The position numbers and the translations under genes were made by a program. Below the pieces are notes generated by a model that was not told the origin of the DNA, made no database searches, and saw only the letters and a list, made by a program, of their open reading frames with translations. From assembly GCF_000341085.1 (NCBI RefSeq), contig NZ_ANBA01000002.1, forward strand, positions 558,001 to 622,000: a DNA stretch of 64,000 nt, written 5' to 3'. Source of the stretch: Nocardiopsis ganjiahuensis DSM 45031. GTDB lineage: Bacteria > Actinomycetota > Actinomycetes > Streptosporangiales > Streptosporangiaceae. Positions 25,922 to 34,968 of this stretch are shown piece after piece. How positions within the stretch are numbered: position 1 is the first letter of the stretch; the number at the start of each line of letters is the position of its first letter.

Positions 25922-26986
25922 TCAGCGCCGACCGGTGAGCCAGGCGACCATGCGCTCCTCGGCCTCGCGGATCTGCGAGATCTTCGCGTACTCGTCGCGC
26001 GTGTGGGCGAGCATGGGGTCGCCGGGGCCGTAGTTGACTGCGGGCACGCCCAGCTCGGAGAAGCGCGAGACGTCGGTCCAGCCCAGCTTGGCGCGGGCCT
26101 CGCCCTCGCCGACCGCGGCGACGAACGCCGCCGCCGAGGGGTCGTCCAGCCCGGGGCGGGCGGGGGCCGAGGAGTCGGTGACCTCGACCTCGAAGCCGTC
26201 GAAGACCTCGCGCAGGTGGGCCTCGGCGTCGGCCGGGGAACGGTCCGGGGCGTACCGGTAGTTCACCTGCACCCGGCACTCGTCCGGGATGACGTTCCCG
26301 GCCACACCGCCCTCGACGGACACCGCGTTGAGGCCCTCGTGGAAGGTCAGGCCCTCCACCTCGGGCCGGCGGGGCGTGTAGGCGCGCAGGGCGTCCAGGA
26401 TCGCGCCCGCCTTGTGGATGGCGTTCTCGCCCTTCCACGAGCGTGCGCTGTGCGCGCGCTTGCCGTACGCCTTCACGTCCACGCGCATGGTGCCCTGGCA
26501 GCCGCCCTCGATCGTCCCGTCCGTGGGCTCCATCAGGATCGCGAAGTCCCCGGCCAGCCACTCCGGGTGGTTGCGGCTCAGGCGCAGGAGGCCGTTGCGG
26601 ACGGCTTCGACCTCCTCGTTGTCGTAGAAGACGTAGGTGACGTCGTGGACCGGCTCGGTGACCTGCGCGGCCAGCTTGAGCTGGACGGCCACACCGGCCT
26701 TCATGTCGGAGGTGCCGCAGCCGTAGAGGCGGTCGCCGTCCACGTGCGAGGGGACGTTCTCGACGATCGGGACGGTGTCGAGGTGCCCGGCGATCACGAC
26801 GCGGCGGCCGCGGCCCAGGTCCGTGCGGGCCACGACGGCGTCGCCGTCCCGTGTGACGGTGAGGTGGGGCAGCGCCGACAGGGCGCTCTCGACCGCGTCG
26901 GCGAGCGCCTTCTCGTCACCGCTCTCGGAACGGATGTCCACGAGGGCGGCGGTCAGGTCCGCCACGTCCGAGGTCAGGTCCAGCAT
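25922..26986 (-). CDS. dapE: Succinyl-diaminopimelate desuccinylase
   Basis: The 354-residue M20 peptidase has the metal ligands in VIAGHLDTVP, CGTSDMKAG and FYDNEEVE, and a dimerisation domain between. It frees L,L-diaminopimelate from its succinyl form, for lysine and peptidoglycan. ATG 26986. The upstream terminator separates it from dapD, so each may have its own promoter. Genes dapC, dapD and dapE all lie within 5 kb here. Confidence 0.93.
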   Translation of the reverse strand: MLDLTSDVADLTAALVDIRSESGDEKALADAVESALSALPHLTVTRDGDAVVARTDLGRGRRVVIAGHLDTVPIVENVPSHVDGDRLYGCGTSDMKAGVAVQLKLAAQVTEPVHDVTYVFYDNEEVEAVRNGLLRLSRNHPEWLAGDFAILMEPTDGTIEGGCQGTMRVDVKAYGKRAHSARSWKGENAIHKAGAILDALRAYTPRRPEVEGLTFHEGLNAVSVEGGVAGNVIPDECRVQVNYRYAPDRSPADAEAHLREVFDGFEVEVTDSSAPARPGLDDPSAAAFVAAVGEGEARAKLGWTDVSRFSELGVPAVNYGPGDPMLAHTRDEYAKISQIREAEERMVAWLTGRR

Positions 26987-27047
26987 GGTGTCGCCCCGTT
27001 TCGGTGAGGTGTGGGTGTGGTTGGCGCTGCCACCTTAGAACAGACGA

Positions 27048-27078
27048 GGGGCGCCCTCCCGTGGTGGAAGGGCGCCCC
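27048..27078 (-). terminator. Terminator after dapD
   Basis: GGGGCGCCCT and AGGGCGCCCC form a perfect 10-bp stem with an 11-base loop between the dapD stop and the dapE start. Confidence 0.7.
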
Positions 27079-27098
27079 CGGCACCGGTTCAGGTGTGC

Positions 27099-27935
27099 CT
27101 AGGCGTTGACGCCGTGTTCGCGCAGGAGGTCGTTCAGGGCGAGCTTGTCGTGCTCCTGCCCCTCCTCCAGACGCTTGAGCACCAGCAGGACCGGCATGCC
27201 GAAGTCGCCGCCGGGGAAGCTCTTGGTCCGGTTGGCGGTGACGCACACCGACCAGGCCGGGGCCTCGCCGCGGGGCAGTTCCTCGCCGGTCTCGGCGTCG
27301 AAGACGCGCGTGGAGGACGTGAGGATGGTGCCCGCACCGAGCTTGGCGCCCTTGCGGACGCGGGCGCCCTCGACGACCATGCTGCGCGAGCCGAGGAAGG
27401 CCTCGTCCTCGATGATCACCGGGGAGGCCTGCGGGGGCTCCAGGACGCCGCCGACGCCGACGCCGCCGGACAGGTGGACGTTCTCGCCGACCTGGGCGCA
27501 GGAGCCGACGGTGGCCCAGGTGTCGACCATGGTGCCGGAGCCGACGTAGGCGCCGATGTTGGTGAAGGACGGCATGAGCACGACGCCCGGGGCGAGGAAG
27601 GAACCCCAGCGGGCGATCGCGCCGGCGACGACGCGGACACCGTCGAAACGGGTCTTCAGCGGCATGCGGTCGTGGTAGTAGAAGTCACCGACCTGCGACT
27701 CCTGCATGTCCAGGACCTTGAAGCCCAGGAGGATGGAGCGCTTGGCGCGCTCGTCGACCACCACGTCGTCCGTGGCGGGGTCGACGAAGGCCACGCGGGC
27801 CTTGCCCTCGTCGATCTGGTCGATGGCGGCGGTGATGATCTCGCGCGCTTCGGTGTGGCCGGGGGTGAGTTCGGAGCGCTGCGCCCAGAGTTCGTCGATC
27901 TGGTCGGGCAGCGGACTCTTGTACGAGCTGGTCAT
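27099..27935 (-). CDS. dapD: Tetrahydrodipicolinate N-succinyltransferase, E. coli-type
   Basis: The 278-residue protein is a left-handed beta-helix acyltransferase. It transfers succinyl from succinyl-CoA to tetrahydrodipicolinate. The core blocks SFTNIGAYVGSGTMVDTWAT, GSCAQVGENVHLSGGVGVGG and EDEAFLGSRSMVVEGA match the E. coli type closely. Most actinobacteria that I know carry the longer mycobacterial-type DapD (about 317 residues), so this type is noteworthy. ATG 27935. It sits in the Rv1201c position of the conserved block. Confidence 0.93.
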   Translation of the reverse strand: MTSSYKSPLPDQIDELWAQRSELTPGHTEAREIITAAIDQIDEGKARVAFVDPATDDVVVDERAKRSILLGFKVLDMQESQVGDFYYHDRMPLKTRFDGVRVVAGAIARWGSFLAPGVVLMPSFTNIGAYVGSGTMVDTWATVGSCAQVGENVHLSGGVGVGGVLEPPQASPVIIEDEAFLGSRSMVVEGARVRKGAKLGAGTILTSSTRVFDAETGEELPRGEAPAWSVCVTANRTKSFPGGDFGMPVLLVLKRLEEGQEHDKLALNDLLREHGVNA

Positions 27936-28224
27936 GTGAACCCACGTTAGCCGCTCGGCGGGAGTGCGTCGTATGCGCCCCGCCCGCCCGGACTGAGCCT
28001 TTCACCACTCGGCGGTACCACAGCGCCACCTGGGCCGGAACGCTCCCCCCGGAAGGGTTTCTGTGCGAGTTCGCGGCGCCGACTACAATTTCGCCGAGGC
28101 CCGCCAAGGACCGTCCTCCCGGACCCCTCCGTCAGGACCCCGGCGTGCCCGGCGCACCGGAACCGAAGCCCCGCGAGGGCCCGGCCACGGTGCACTCCAC
28201 CTACCGCCGACCCTTGGTGCGCCC

Positions 28225-29112
28225 GTGCCCAGTAAACGCAGGAAGTTCTCCGCGTTCGCCAAGATCCTCCTCATCCTGACCTTCGTCTGCGGCCTGTTCG
28301 TCGCCGGGGCCTACTACGTGCTGACCACGTTCGAGCCCCTGGACACCCGTGACCGGCCCGACCCCGGCTGCCGTCTGGACCTGTCGGACGGCCGCTACGC
28401 GATGGAGGCCACGCAGGCCGTGAACGCGGCGACCGTGGGCGGTGTGGCCTTCAGCAGGGACCTCCCCGAGCACGCGGTGACGGTGGCGTACGCGACGGTG
28501 TGGCAGGAGTCCACGTTCTACAACGTGGAGTACGGCGACCGGGACTCCCTGGGACTGTTCCAGCAGCGCCCCTCCCAGGAGTGGGGCGAGCCGGACGAGA
28601 TCCTGGACCCGGTCTTCTCCAGCAGGGCGTTCTACGACAAGCTGGCCGAGGTGGACGGCTGGGAGGACCGTCCGGTCTACGAGGCCGCGCAGGCCGTCCA
28701 GCGCAGCGCCCACGGGTTCGCCTACGACCAGCACGAGGAGCTGTCCGCCCGGATGGCCGTGGCGTTCACGGGACGGAGCGGCCCCTCGGCGACCTGCTGG
28801 TTCGACGAGGAGACCCTCGACTCGATGCACGCGGGGGACGCCGACACCGCCGGGGCCGAGGAGGAGATGGCCCGGGTGTTCGGCACCGACCCGGCTCAGC
28901 TTCCCGTGGCCGAGGACCAGGCCGGCCAGACCGGTGACCTGGGGTGGGCGATGGCCCTGTGGGCCGTGGTGCACGCCGAGGAGTACGGGATCACGTCGGT
29001 GACGTACGAGGACCAGCGCTGGCAGGCCTCCGACGGCATGGACGGCGAGGAGGCCTGGTCCGAACTCGAGGACGAGAGCGACCACACCGGCGGCCGCGTG
29101 GTGCTCCGCTGA
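28225..29112 (+). CDS. Membrane-anchored lytic-transglycosylase-like protein
   Basis: The 295-residue protein has a basic N-terminus, one membrane helix (FAKILLILTFVCGLFVAGAYY) and an external domain with YATVWQESTFYNVEYGDRDS and LGLFQQRPSQEWG, then EAAQAVQRSAHGFAY. This pattern is common in actinobacterial proteins often mislabelled heavy metal transporter; the QES...LFQQRPS core looks like a lysozyme-fold muramidase with Glu as candidate acid. A cell-wall role is inferred. I take GTG 28225 as start; the frame stays open to 28063 over low-complexity residues. Confidence 0.7.
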   Translation: MPSKRRKFSAFAKILLILTFVCGLFVAGAYYVLTTFEPLDTRDRPDPGCRLDLSDGRYAMEATQAVNAATVGGVAFSRDLPEHAVTVAYATVWQESTFYNVEYGDRDSLGLFQQRPSQEWGEPDEILDPVFSSRAFYDKLAEVDGWEDRPVYEAAQAVQRSAHGFAYDQHEELSARMAVAFTGRSGPSATCWFDEETLDSMHAGDADTAGAEEEMARVFGTDPAQLPVAEDQAGQTGDLGWAMALWAVVHAEEYGITSVTYEDQRWQASDGMDGEEAWSELEDESDHTGGRVVLR

Positions 29113-29221
29113 CGGCGTGGCGCTCCGCTGACGGCACGGCGGGCGACGCCGAGGCCCTCCGTGCCTTCGCGCCCCGGGCGCGGTCGAACCGGCCGGGCCC
29201 GGGGTGAGCAGGGAATGAGCG

Positions 29222-29254
29222 CGGCCCGGGCCCGAGCGACTCGGGTCCGGGCCG
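29222..29254. terminator. Terminator between convergent genes
   Basis: CGGCCCGGGCCCGAG and CTCGGGTCCGGGCCG form a 15-bp stem (one G-T pair) with a CGA loop between the muramidase-like gene and dapC. Confidence 0.8.
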
Positions 29255-29269
29255 TCGCCGTGGGTTCGG

Positions 29270-30379
29270 CTACTCCGAGAGGCGCTTCACTGCGGTGTCC
29301 ACGCGCTCGTCGGTGGCGGTGAAGGCCACTCGCACGTGGCGGCCGCCGGCAACACCGTAGAAGGTGCCGGGGGCGACCAGCACGCCGCGTTCGGCCAGGG
29401 CGCCGACCGCGCCCCAGGAGTCGTGTTCGGGGTGGGCGGCCCACAGGTACAGGCCCGCGTTCGAGTGCTCGATCGTCCAGCCCGCCTTCTCGAAGGCGGT
29501 ACGGAGCTTGGCGCGGCGGGCGCGGTAGCGCTCCTTCTGCTCGGCGGCGTGCGCGTCGTCGTCCAGGGCGGCCTTCATGGCGGCCTGCACCGGGGCGGGC
29601 ACGATCATCCCCGCGTGCTTGCGCACCGCGAGGAGTTCGGCGACCAGGCCGGGGTCGCCCGCGACGAAGGCGGCGCGGTAGCCGGCGAGGTTCGAGCGCT
29701 TGGACAGGGAGTGCACGGCGAGCAGGTTCTCGTGGGAGCCGCCGCAGACGTCCGGGTGCAGGATCGACACGGGTTCCGTGCCGTCCCAGCCGAGGTCGAG
29801 GTAGCACTCGTCGGAGGCGACGATCGCGCCCCGCTCCCGGGCCCAGGCCACGACCTTGCGCAAGTGGTCCACGCCCAGGACGCGGCCGGTCGGGTTGCCG
29901 GGCGAGTTGACCCACACCAGCTTGACGTCGGCCGGACCCACCGAGGTGAGGCCGTCGGAGGCGACCGGGGTGGCCCCGGCGATCCGCGCGCCCACGTCGT
30001 AGGTCGGGTAGGCCAGTTCGGGGTGGACGACGGTGTCGCCGGCGCCCAGGCCGAGCAGGGTCGGCAGCCAGGCCACGAGCTCCTTGGAACCGACCGTGGG
30101 CAGCACCGCTCCGTCGGCGACACGGACGCCGTGGCGGCGCTCCAACCAGCCCTGGACGGCGGCGCGCAGTTCGGGCGTGCCCCAGGTCAGCGGGTAGCCG
30201 GGCGAGTCGGCCGCGTCCGCGAGGGCCTGCTGGAGGGTGGCGGGCACCGGGTCGACGGGGGTGCCGACGGACAGGTCGACGATGCCGTCGGGGTGGGCCG
30301 CGGCCGTCTTCTTGTACGGCGTCAGACTGTCCCACGGGAAGGTCGGAAGCCGGTCGGTCACCGGTCGACGTTCACCCAT
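29270..30379 (-). CDS. dapC: Succinyldiaminopimelate aminotransferase
   Basis: The 369-residue class I/II PLP aminotransferase has YPLTWGTPELRAAV, NSPGNPTGRVL, DECYLDLGW and the PLP lysine in HSLSKRSNLAGYR. It should convert N-succinyl-2-amino-6-ketopimelate to succinyl-DAP, bridging dapD and dapE. Its pairing with fdxA is the same as Rv1178/fdxC and Streptomyces. ATG 30379 has GGAG nine bases upstream. Confidence 0.9.
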   Translation of the reverse strand: MGERRPVTDRLPTFPWDSLTPYKKTAAAHPDGIVDLSVGTPVDPVPATLQQALADAADSPGYPLTWGTPELRAAVQGWLERRHGVRVADGAVLPTVGSKELVAWLPTLLGLGAGDTVVHPELAYPTYDVGARIAGATPVASDGLTSVGPADVKLVWVNSPGNPTGRVLGVDHLRKVVAWARERGAIVASDECYLDLGWDGTEPVSILHPDVCGGSHENLLAVHSLSKRSNLAGYRAAFVAGDPGLVAELLAVRKHAGMIVPAPVQAAMKAALDDDAHAAEQKERYRARRAKLRTAFEKAGWTIEHSNAGLYLWAAHPEHDSWGAVGALAERGVLVAPGTFYGVAGGRHVRVAFTATDERVDTAVKRLSE

Positions 30380-30449
30380 CGGTGCACACTCCATCCTGTT
30401 ACTGCCTGGTCCTGTTCGGAAATCCCCGGGCGGGCCCGCACACAACAGC

Positions 30450-30484
30450 GTCGCGCCGACCCCCCGGCCGGGGGTCGGCGCGAC
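30450..30484 (-). terminator. Strong hairpin between fdxA and dapC
   Basis: A perfect 15-bp stem (GTCGCGCCGACCCCC / GGGGGTCGGCGCGAC) with a 5-base loop lies between two genes of the same strand. It should end most fdxA transcripts and uncouple dapC. Confidence 0.8.
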
Positions 30485-30553
30485 ACGTCGTGATTCGGCT
30501 GGGCCCACACCCACGCAACCTCTGCGCCAAGGGGATGCGGTGGCGGAGCGCCG

Positions 30554-30874
30554 CTACTCGGCCTGCGGGGGCAGCTTGGCGACGATCGGGTGGTCGCGGT
30601 CGATCTTGCCGACCTTGGAAGCGCCGCCGGGAGAACCGAGGTCGTCGAAGAAGTCGACGTTCGCCTTGTAGAACTCGGACCACTGCTCGGGCAGGTCGTC
30701 CTCGTAGTAGATGGCCTCGACCGGGCAGACCGGCTCGCACGCACCGCAGTCCACACACTCGTCCGGGTGGATGTAGAGCATGCGGTCACCCTCGTAGATG
30801 CAGTCCACGGGGCACTCGTCAATGCACGCCTTGTCCAGCACATCAACACAGGGCTGCGCGATGACGTAGGTCAC
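30554..30874 (-). CDS. fdxA: 7Fe ferredoxin FdxA
   Basis: The 106-residue protein has two cluster-binding regions: DKACIDECPVDCIYEG (3Fe-4S type, with the spacing of Azotobacter-like 7Fe ferredoxins) and CVDCGACEPVCPVEAIYY (4Fe-4S). It carries single electrons in the cytoplasm, to partners such as P450s. The start is GTG 30874. Confidence 0.95.
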   Translation of the reverse strand: MTYVIAQPCVDVLDKACIDECPVDCIYEGDRMLYIHPDECVDCGACEPVCPVEAIYYEDDLPEQWSEFYKANVDFFDDLGSPGGASKVGKIDRDHPIVAKLPPQAE

Positions 30875-31057
30875 GTCGTACTCCTTGTCTCACCCCCGCT
30901 TACCCACGGGGGAGGCGGGGACCTTCAGAGCTCTCCGGCACCCCTCCGACGTGCGGGCGTCGGCTGCGGTCCGGGCTCTGCAAGCAATTGGCACAGATGT
31001 CGTACTCCTAGTATGGCGTCGAAGAACACCCATCGCACACTCGGGGGGCTTGATTTC

Positions 31058-31315
31058 ATGCACTTGCGAGGACAACTGGTCCACAGGATCGTTCCGGATG
31101 ACCTCGGTAGCCGGGTCTCCGTGCGAATCGCCCTCCCCGATGGCGGTTTCACCGATATCGTCGGAGTGGTGGAGTCCTGGGCCGAAGGTGTGCTCACGCT
31201 GCGCAGGAGGGACGACTCGACGGTGGAGGTCGCCGAGGCCGACATCGTCGCGAGCCGCGTCGTCCCCCCGGTCCCCCCGCGCCGGCGTGGCGGGCGTCCC
31301 CCACAGACGCCCTGA
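31058..31315 (+). CDS. Stand-alone N-terminal domain of the fdxA-linked GNAT family
   Basis: The 85-residue product (PDDLGSRVSVRIALPDGG, FTDIVGVVESWAEGVLTL, VVPPVPPRRRGG) closely follows the pattern of the N-terminal beta-barrel-like domain of a longer GNAT acetyltransferase that lies next to fdxA and dapC in Streptomyces. The acetyltransferase domain is missing: the frame stops right after the RRRG linker, and nothing like it is visible downstream. It is therefore a truncated gene or a domain on its own. ATG 31058 has GGGGGG upstream; ATG 31013 is in frame. Possible hairpin terminator GGGTGCC-N4-GGCACCC at 31411-31428. Confidence 0.6.
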   Translation: MHLRGQLVHRIVPDDLGSRVSVRIALPDGGFTDIVGVVESWAEGVLTLRRRDDSTVEVAEADIVASRVVPPVPPRRRGGRPPQTP

Positions 31316-31586
31316 CACGTGTCCGCGCACGCGTGTCCGCCCTCCGAACAGCCCGGACGGCTCCGCACTGACTCACCTGAAGGATCACGACCCGCCCAAC
31401 GGTCACCAAGGGGTGCCCATCGGCACCCGCACGCTGGCATTCTTCGGCCTTTCCGGGGTAGGAGAGGCTCAGCCCCGGCGCGGCGGTTCCCCCAACCGTG
31501 ACCTCGGGCGGACAACGAAGCACCGCGCCCGGCCGTCCCACCCCTGACGGACCGGGCACGAGGTACGCGGGGAGGTGGTGCCCATC

Positions 31587-32948
31587 ATGAGGGAGGCAGT
31601 CGCGTCCGCACTCGCCGAACTCGCCCGGCGGGACGAGCGGGCGGCCGACATGGCACGGCTGGCTCTGGGCACACTCGCCCCCGACGGAGAGATCCAACGG
31701 CTCAACCAGCACGCCGTGCAGCGTTTCTGCTGGTACGAGCTACCCATGCGCTTCCAGAACTCCGCCGACGACCGGCTGTTCGCGGTGCGTTCCCTCGGAC
31801 ACCTCTTCCAGCTCCTCAAGCTGAACCGGTACGCGCAGGTCTGCTCGGCCTCCGAGACCGCCACCCTGCTCGCCCTCTACGACGCCGACCACACCGCGGG
31901 CCTGGCCATGTACGAACGGCTCATGTGGGAGTCCGGGGTGGAACCGCCCGACCTGCCCGAACTCACGTGGGGCACCGCCGTCGGCGACATGGAGCTGCAC
32001 GCACGGCGGGAGACCGCCGCGGCCCTGGAGCTCGCGATCTCCCTCGGCGACATCCGGCCCGGCAAGCGCGGCTGGCGCCCCGCCCAGGAGCGGTTCGCGC
32101 GTTCCTTCCTCACCCAGCCCGACCACCGGGGGCTCAGCCACCTGGACCGGATCCGCGAGGAGCGGGTCCGCGCCTGGATCTCCTCGTCCGCGCACCCGCA
32201 CCGGCAGCGGCTGTGGCCGCTGGTGGGGCAGATCATCGCCGGGGCGGACGTCCCGCGCGGCTCCGTCGCCGCCATGGCGCCGCTGCAGCGGCTGCTGGAC
32301 CTGGCGGCGGACGGGATCACCCTCACCCAGATCGGTTACATCTCCCCCGGCGTGGTCCGGCAGATGTGCGAGGACTTCGGCTGGTCCACCTCCCCCGAAC
32401 CCCCGCGCAGTGAGACCGACGCCACCCAGATCATCGCCCTGCACCAGGTGCTGCGCACGATGCGCGCCGTGCGCCGGTCCGGTCGCCGGCTCGAACTCAC
32501 CCGCCGTGGCCAGCAGCTGCGCGACGACCCCGAGGCACTGTGGCAGGCCGCCACGGAGACGCTGTGCCGGACCGGCGGCATCGAGCAGGCCGCCGCCGAG
32601 ACCCTGCTGGGACTGCTGCTGGGCCGTTCACCCCAGGGCCTGGGTTCGCACGCCCGGCGCGGGATCTCCGACGCCGAGGCGGCCGAGCAGGTCCTCACCG
32701 AGTCCGGGTGGCGGCCCATGGAACCGCCGGTCGCCGCCGGTCGGCACGCCGCGGCGCACCGGCGTACCGCCGACACCGCCTCGGACCAGGTGCGCGCGAT
32801 GGTGATGGCGGTCGGCTGGCTGCTGGAGGCGCTCGGCCTGGTCTGCGGGAACGACAGCGACGGCCGCCGGGAGCTCACTCCGCCGGGGCGGGCGTTCGCT
32901 GTGGCGTGCCTGCACAAGTCGGCGGTGGCCCCCCGCGCGGTGGTCTGA
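31587..32948 (+). CDS. Uncharacterised 453-residue protein
   Basis: I cannot name a family. The protein is soluble and largely helical. Residues about 240-340 (GITLTQIGYISPGVVRQM, then LRTMRAVRRSGRRLELTRRG) resemble a winged-helix-like block found at the C-terminus of long actinobacterial pRiA4b ORF-3-like proteins. A second block near the end (SDGRRELTPPGRAF) repeats the ELT-x-x-G pattern. This suggests tandem wHTH-type folds, possibly DNA-binding, but no known catalytic motif is seen. GGGGAGG lies 11 bases before ATG 31587; GTG codons at 31575 and 31578 are alternatives. Followed by an SDR gene after 51 bases. Confidence 0.7.
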   Translation: MREAVASALAELARRDERAADMARLALGTLAPDGEIQRLNQHAVQRFCWYELPMRFQNSADDRLFAVRSLGHLFQLLKLNRYAQVCSASETATLLALYDADHTAGLAMYERLMWESGVEPPDLPELTWGTAVGDMELHARRETAAALELAISLGDIRPGKRGWRPAQERFARSFLTQPDHRGLSHLDRIREERVRAWISSSAHPHRQRLWPLVGQIIAGADVPRGSVAAMAPLQRLLDLAADGITLTQIGYISPGVVRQMCEDFGWSTSPEPPRSETDATQIIALHQVLRTMRAVRRSGRRLELTRRGQQLRDDPEALWQAATETLCRTGGIEQAAAETLLGLLLGRSPQGLGSHARRGISDAEAAEQVLTESGWRPMEPPVAAGRHAAAHRRTADTASDQVRAMVMAVGWLLEALGLVCGNDSDGRRELTPPGRAFAVACLHKSAVAPRAVV

Positions 32949-32999
32949 CCCCGCCCTGGGACACTTCCCCTTGTTTTCCGAGAAACGAGGGAGAAGCAG

Positions 33000-33740
33000 A
33001 TGTCGCGTCAGGTCACCGTCGTCACGGGCGGCAGCCGGGGTATCGGCGCCGCCACCTGTGTCCGGCTGGCCCGGGACGGCCACGACCTGGTGCTGGGGTA
33101 CGTCAGTGACGGGGTCGCCGCGGAGCGCGTCTCCGAGGAGGTGATGGCGGCCGGGGCCCGGTGCGTGACCGTGCGCGCCGACACCTCGGACGAGGCGGGG
33201 GTCGAGCGGATCTTCGACACCGCCGCCGCGGAGTTCGGCACGGTCACCGGGCTGGTCAACAATGCCGGGGTGACCGGGCCGCTGGGCCCGTTCGCGGACG
33301 TGTCCACCGAGGACCTGCGCCGCGTGGTCGAGGTCAACCTGCTGGGCTACCTGCTGTGCTGCCGACGTGCCGTGCGGGAGATGCGCCGGGGCGGCGGTGG
33401 CGCGATCGTGAACGTCTCCTCCGCCGCGGCGACCCTGGGCAGCCCCGGCGAGTACGTGCACTACGCCGCGACCAAGGCCGCGGTCGACACCCTGACCGTG
33501 GGCCTGGCCAAGGAGCTCGGACCGGACGGCATCCGGGTCAACGCGGTCTCCCCGGGCATCACCGAGACCGACATGCACGCCGCGATGGGCGCCCCCGACC
33601 GCCCGGCCCAGGCGGCGGGGCGCATCCCGCTCGGGCGTGCGGGTCGGCCCGAGGAGATCTCCGGCGCGATCTCCTGGCTGCTGTCCGCCGACGCCTCGTA
33701 CACCAGCGGAACCGTCCTGCGGGTGGCGGGCGGGATGTAG
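33000..33740 (+). CDS. Short-chain dehydrogenase/reductase
   Basis: The 246-residue enzyme has the NADP-binding TGGSRGIGAA motif, NNAGVTG, the catalytic Ser (NVSSAAA) and the YxxxK pair in VHYAATKAAVD, then PGITETDMHA. These are features of classical SDRs of the FabG/glucose dehydrogenase group. ATG 33000 has GAGGGAGAAG upstream. The substrate cannot be told from sequence. Confidence 0.92.
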   Translation: MSRQVTVVTGGSRGIGAATCVRLARDGHDLVLGYVSDGVAAERVSEEVMAAGARCVTVRADTSDEAGVERIFDTAAAEFGTVTGLVNNAGVTGPLGPFADVSTEDLRRVVEVNLLGYLLCCRRAVREMRRGGGGAIVNVSSAAATLGSPGEYVHYAATKAAVDTLTVGLAKELGPDGIRVNAVSPGITETDMHAAMGAPDRPAQAAGRIPLGRAGRPEEISGAISWLLSADASYTSGTVLRVAGGM

Positions 33741-33840
33741 GGGGCCGCGACGGCCCGGTTCCGGGGCGGCACCCGCTGCGAAGAGGTACGGGCCAGGGCC
33801 TAACCTGGAGCGCGAACCACCCGCGACCAGCAGGAGCACC

Positions 33841-34914
33841 ATGCCCACGCCCGAGCCGCCGCAGAAGGCGGAACCCGACGACGTGACCGTTCCCGACGCC
33901 GTGAGCGAGGACTCCGGCGACGAGTCGCGCGCCGCCGACCCGTGGGAGCAGATGCCCGACGACGCCCTGAACGCCGCGGGGGTCGGCGCGGAGCGCTCCA
34001 CCAGGCGTGACGCGGACGACGACACGGAGGACGCTGGCTCCGACGACGCGGGCCCCGGCGACGCGGGCCCCGGCGACGCTGGGGCCGCCGCCAAGAGCAA
34101 GGAGAAGCCGGAGCGGGCCGAGGGCTGGGCGGACTTCCTGCCCAGCCCTGTCTTCGTGCTGCTGCTGGGCCTGACCGGGTTCGCGGGCTGGCTGTCCTGG
34201 CGCGCCGTCGAACTGGACTGGGCCGCCGAGGGCACGGCGGTCACCCCGCTGATCCCGCCGCTGCTCATCCTGTTCGGGTGGTTCGTGTCGGTGGCCGTGC
34301 ACGAGTTCGCGCACGCCCTGGCCGCCTACCTGGCCGGCGACCGCTCCCTGCGCGGCAGCGCCTACCTGCGGTTCAACCCGTTCGCCTACCGCGAGGCCTT
34401 CGGCGGCCTGGTGCTGCCGGTGGTGTACCTGGGGTTGGGCGGGTTCGGCCTGAACGGGCCGCCCACCTACGTGGACTGGGACCGTGTCCCGACCCGCGGC
34501 CGCCGCGTCATGGTGGCGCTGGCCGGTCCGCTGGCCAGCCTGCTGCTGTCCGCCTTGCTGGCTCTCACCGTGTCACTGCTGGTGCCCGTCGGCCAGGACA
34601 GCGTGAACTGGGCGATCTCCGCGATGGCCTTCCTGTCCCTCGCCAACCTCACCAGCGCGCTGGTGAACCTGCTGCCCGTGCCCGGGCTGGACGGCTACCA
34701 CGTCCTGGCCGCGTTCCGGGAGCCGAAGTGGACCGCGTTCGTGAAGGCCAACGGCCTGTTCTGCTCGATCGCGGTGTTCGCGGTGCTGTGGCTGCCGGTG
34801 GTGCGGGACGTGTTCGAGACCTCGGTCTACACGCTGTTCGAGCTGATCCTGCCGAACCCGAGCATCCCCGGGATGATGTTCCACGGGAAGCTGCTGCTCC
34901 AGTTCTGGGCCTAG
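33841..34914 (+). CDS. M50 family membrane metalloprotease (site-2-protease-like)
   Basis: The 357-residue protein has an acidic disordered N-terminus (about 95 residues), then six membrane segments. The zinc motif HEFAHALAAY and the second ligand motif NLLPVPGLDGYH are complete, so it should be an active intramembrane protease of the Rip/SpoIVFB-like class without PDZ domain. Substrate is unknown. ATG 33841 with AGGAG upstream. Confidence 0.88.
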   Translation: MPTPEPPQKAEPDDVTVPDAVSEDSGDESRAADPWEQMPDDALNAAGVGAERSTRRDADDDTEDAGSDDAGPGDAGPGDAGAAAKSKEKPERAEGWADFLPSPVFVLLLGLTGFAGWLSWRAVELDWAAEGTAVTPLIPPLLILFGWFVSVAVHEFAHALAAYLAGDRSLRGSAYLRFNPFAYREAFGGLVLPVVYLGLGGFGLNGPPTYVDWDRVPTRGRRVMVALAGPLASLLLSALLALTVSLLVPVGQDSVNWAISAMAFLSLANLTSALVNLLPVPGLDGYHVLAAFREPKWTAFVKANGLFCSIAVFAVLWLPVVRDVFETSVYTLFELILPNPSIPGMMFHGKLLLQFWA

Positions 34915-34947
34915 CCCGGGTTCCGGGGCTCGGCTCCGGCCCGGGGC
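34914..34947. terminator. Probable terminator between convergent genes
   Basis: GCCCGGG and CCCGGGGC can pair around a GC-rich loop that itself contains CCGG repeats. It is imperfect but lies between the M50 and DUF6113 gene ends. Confidence 0.4.
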
Positions 34948-34968
34948 CCAACCGGATCCACCCGGGTC

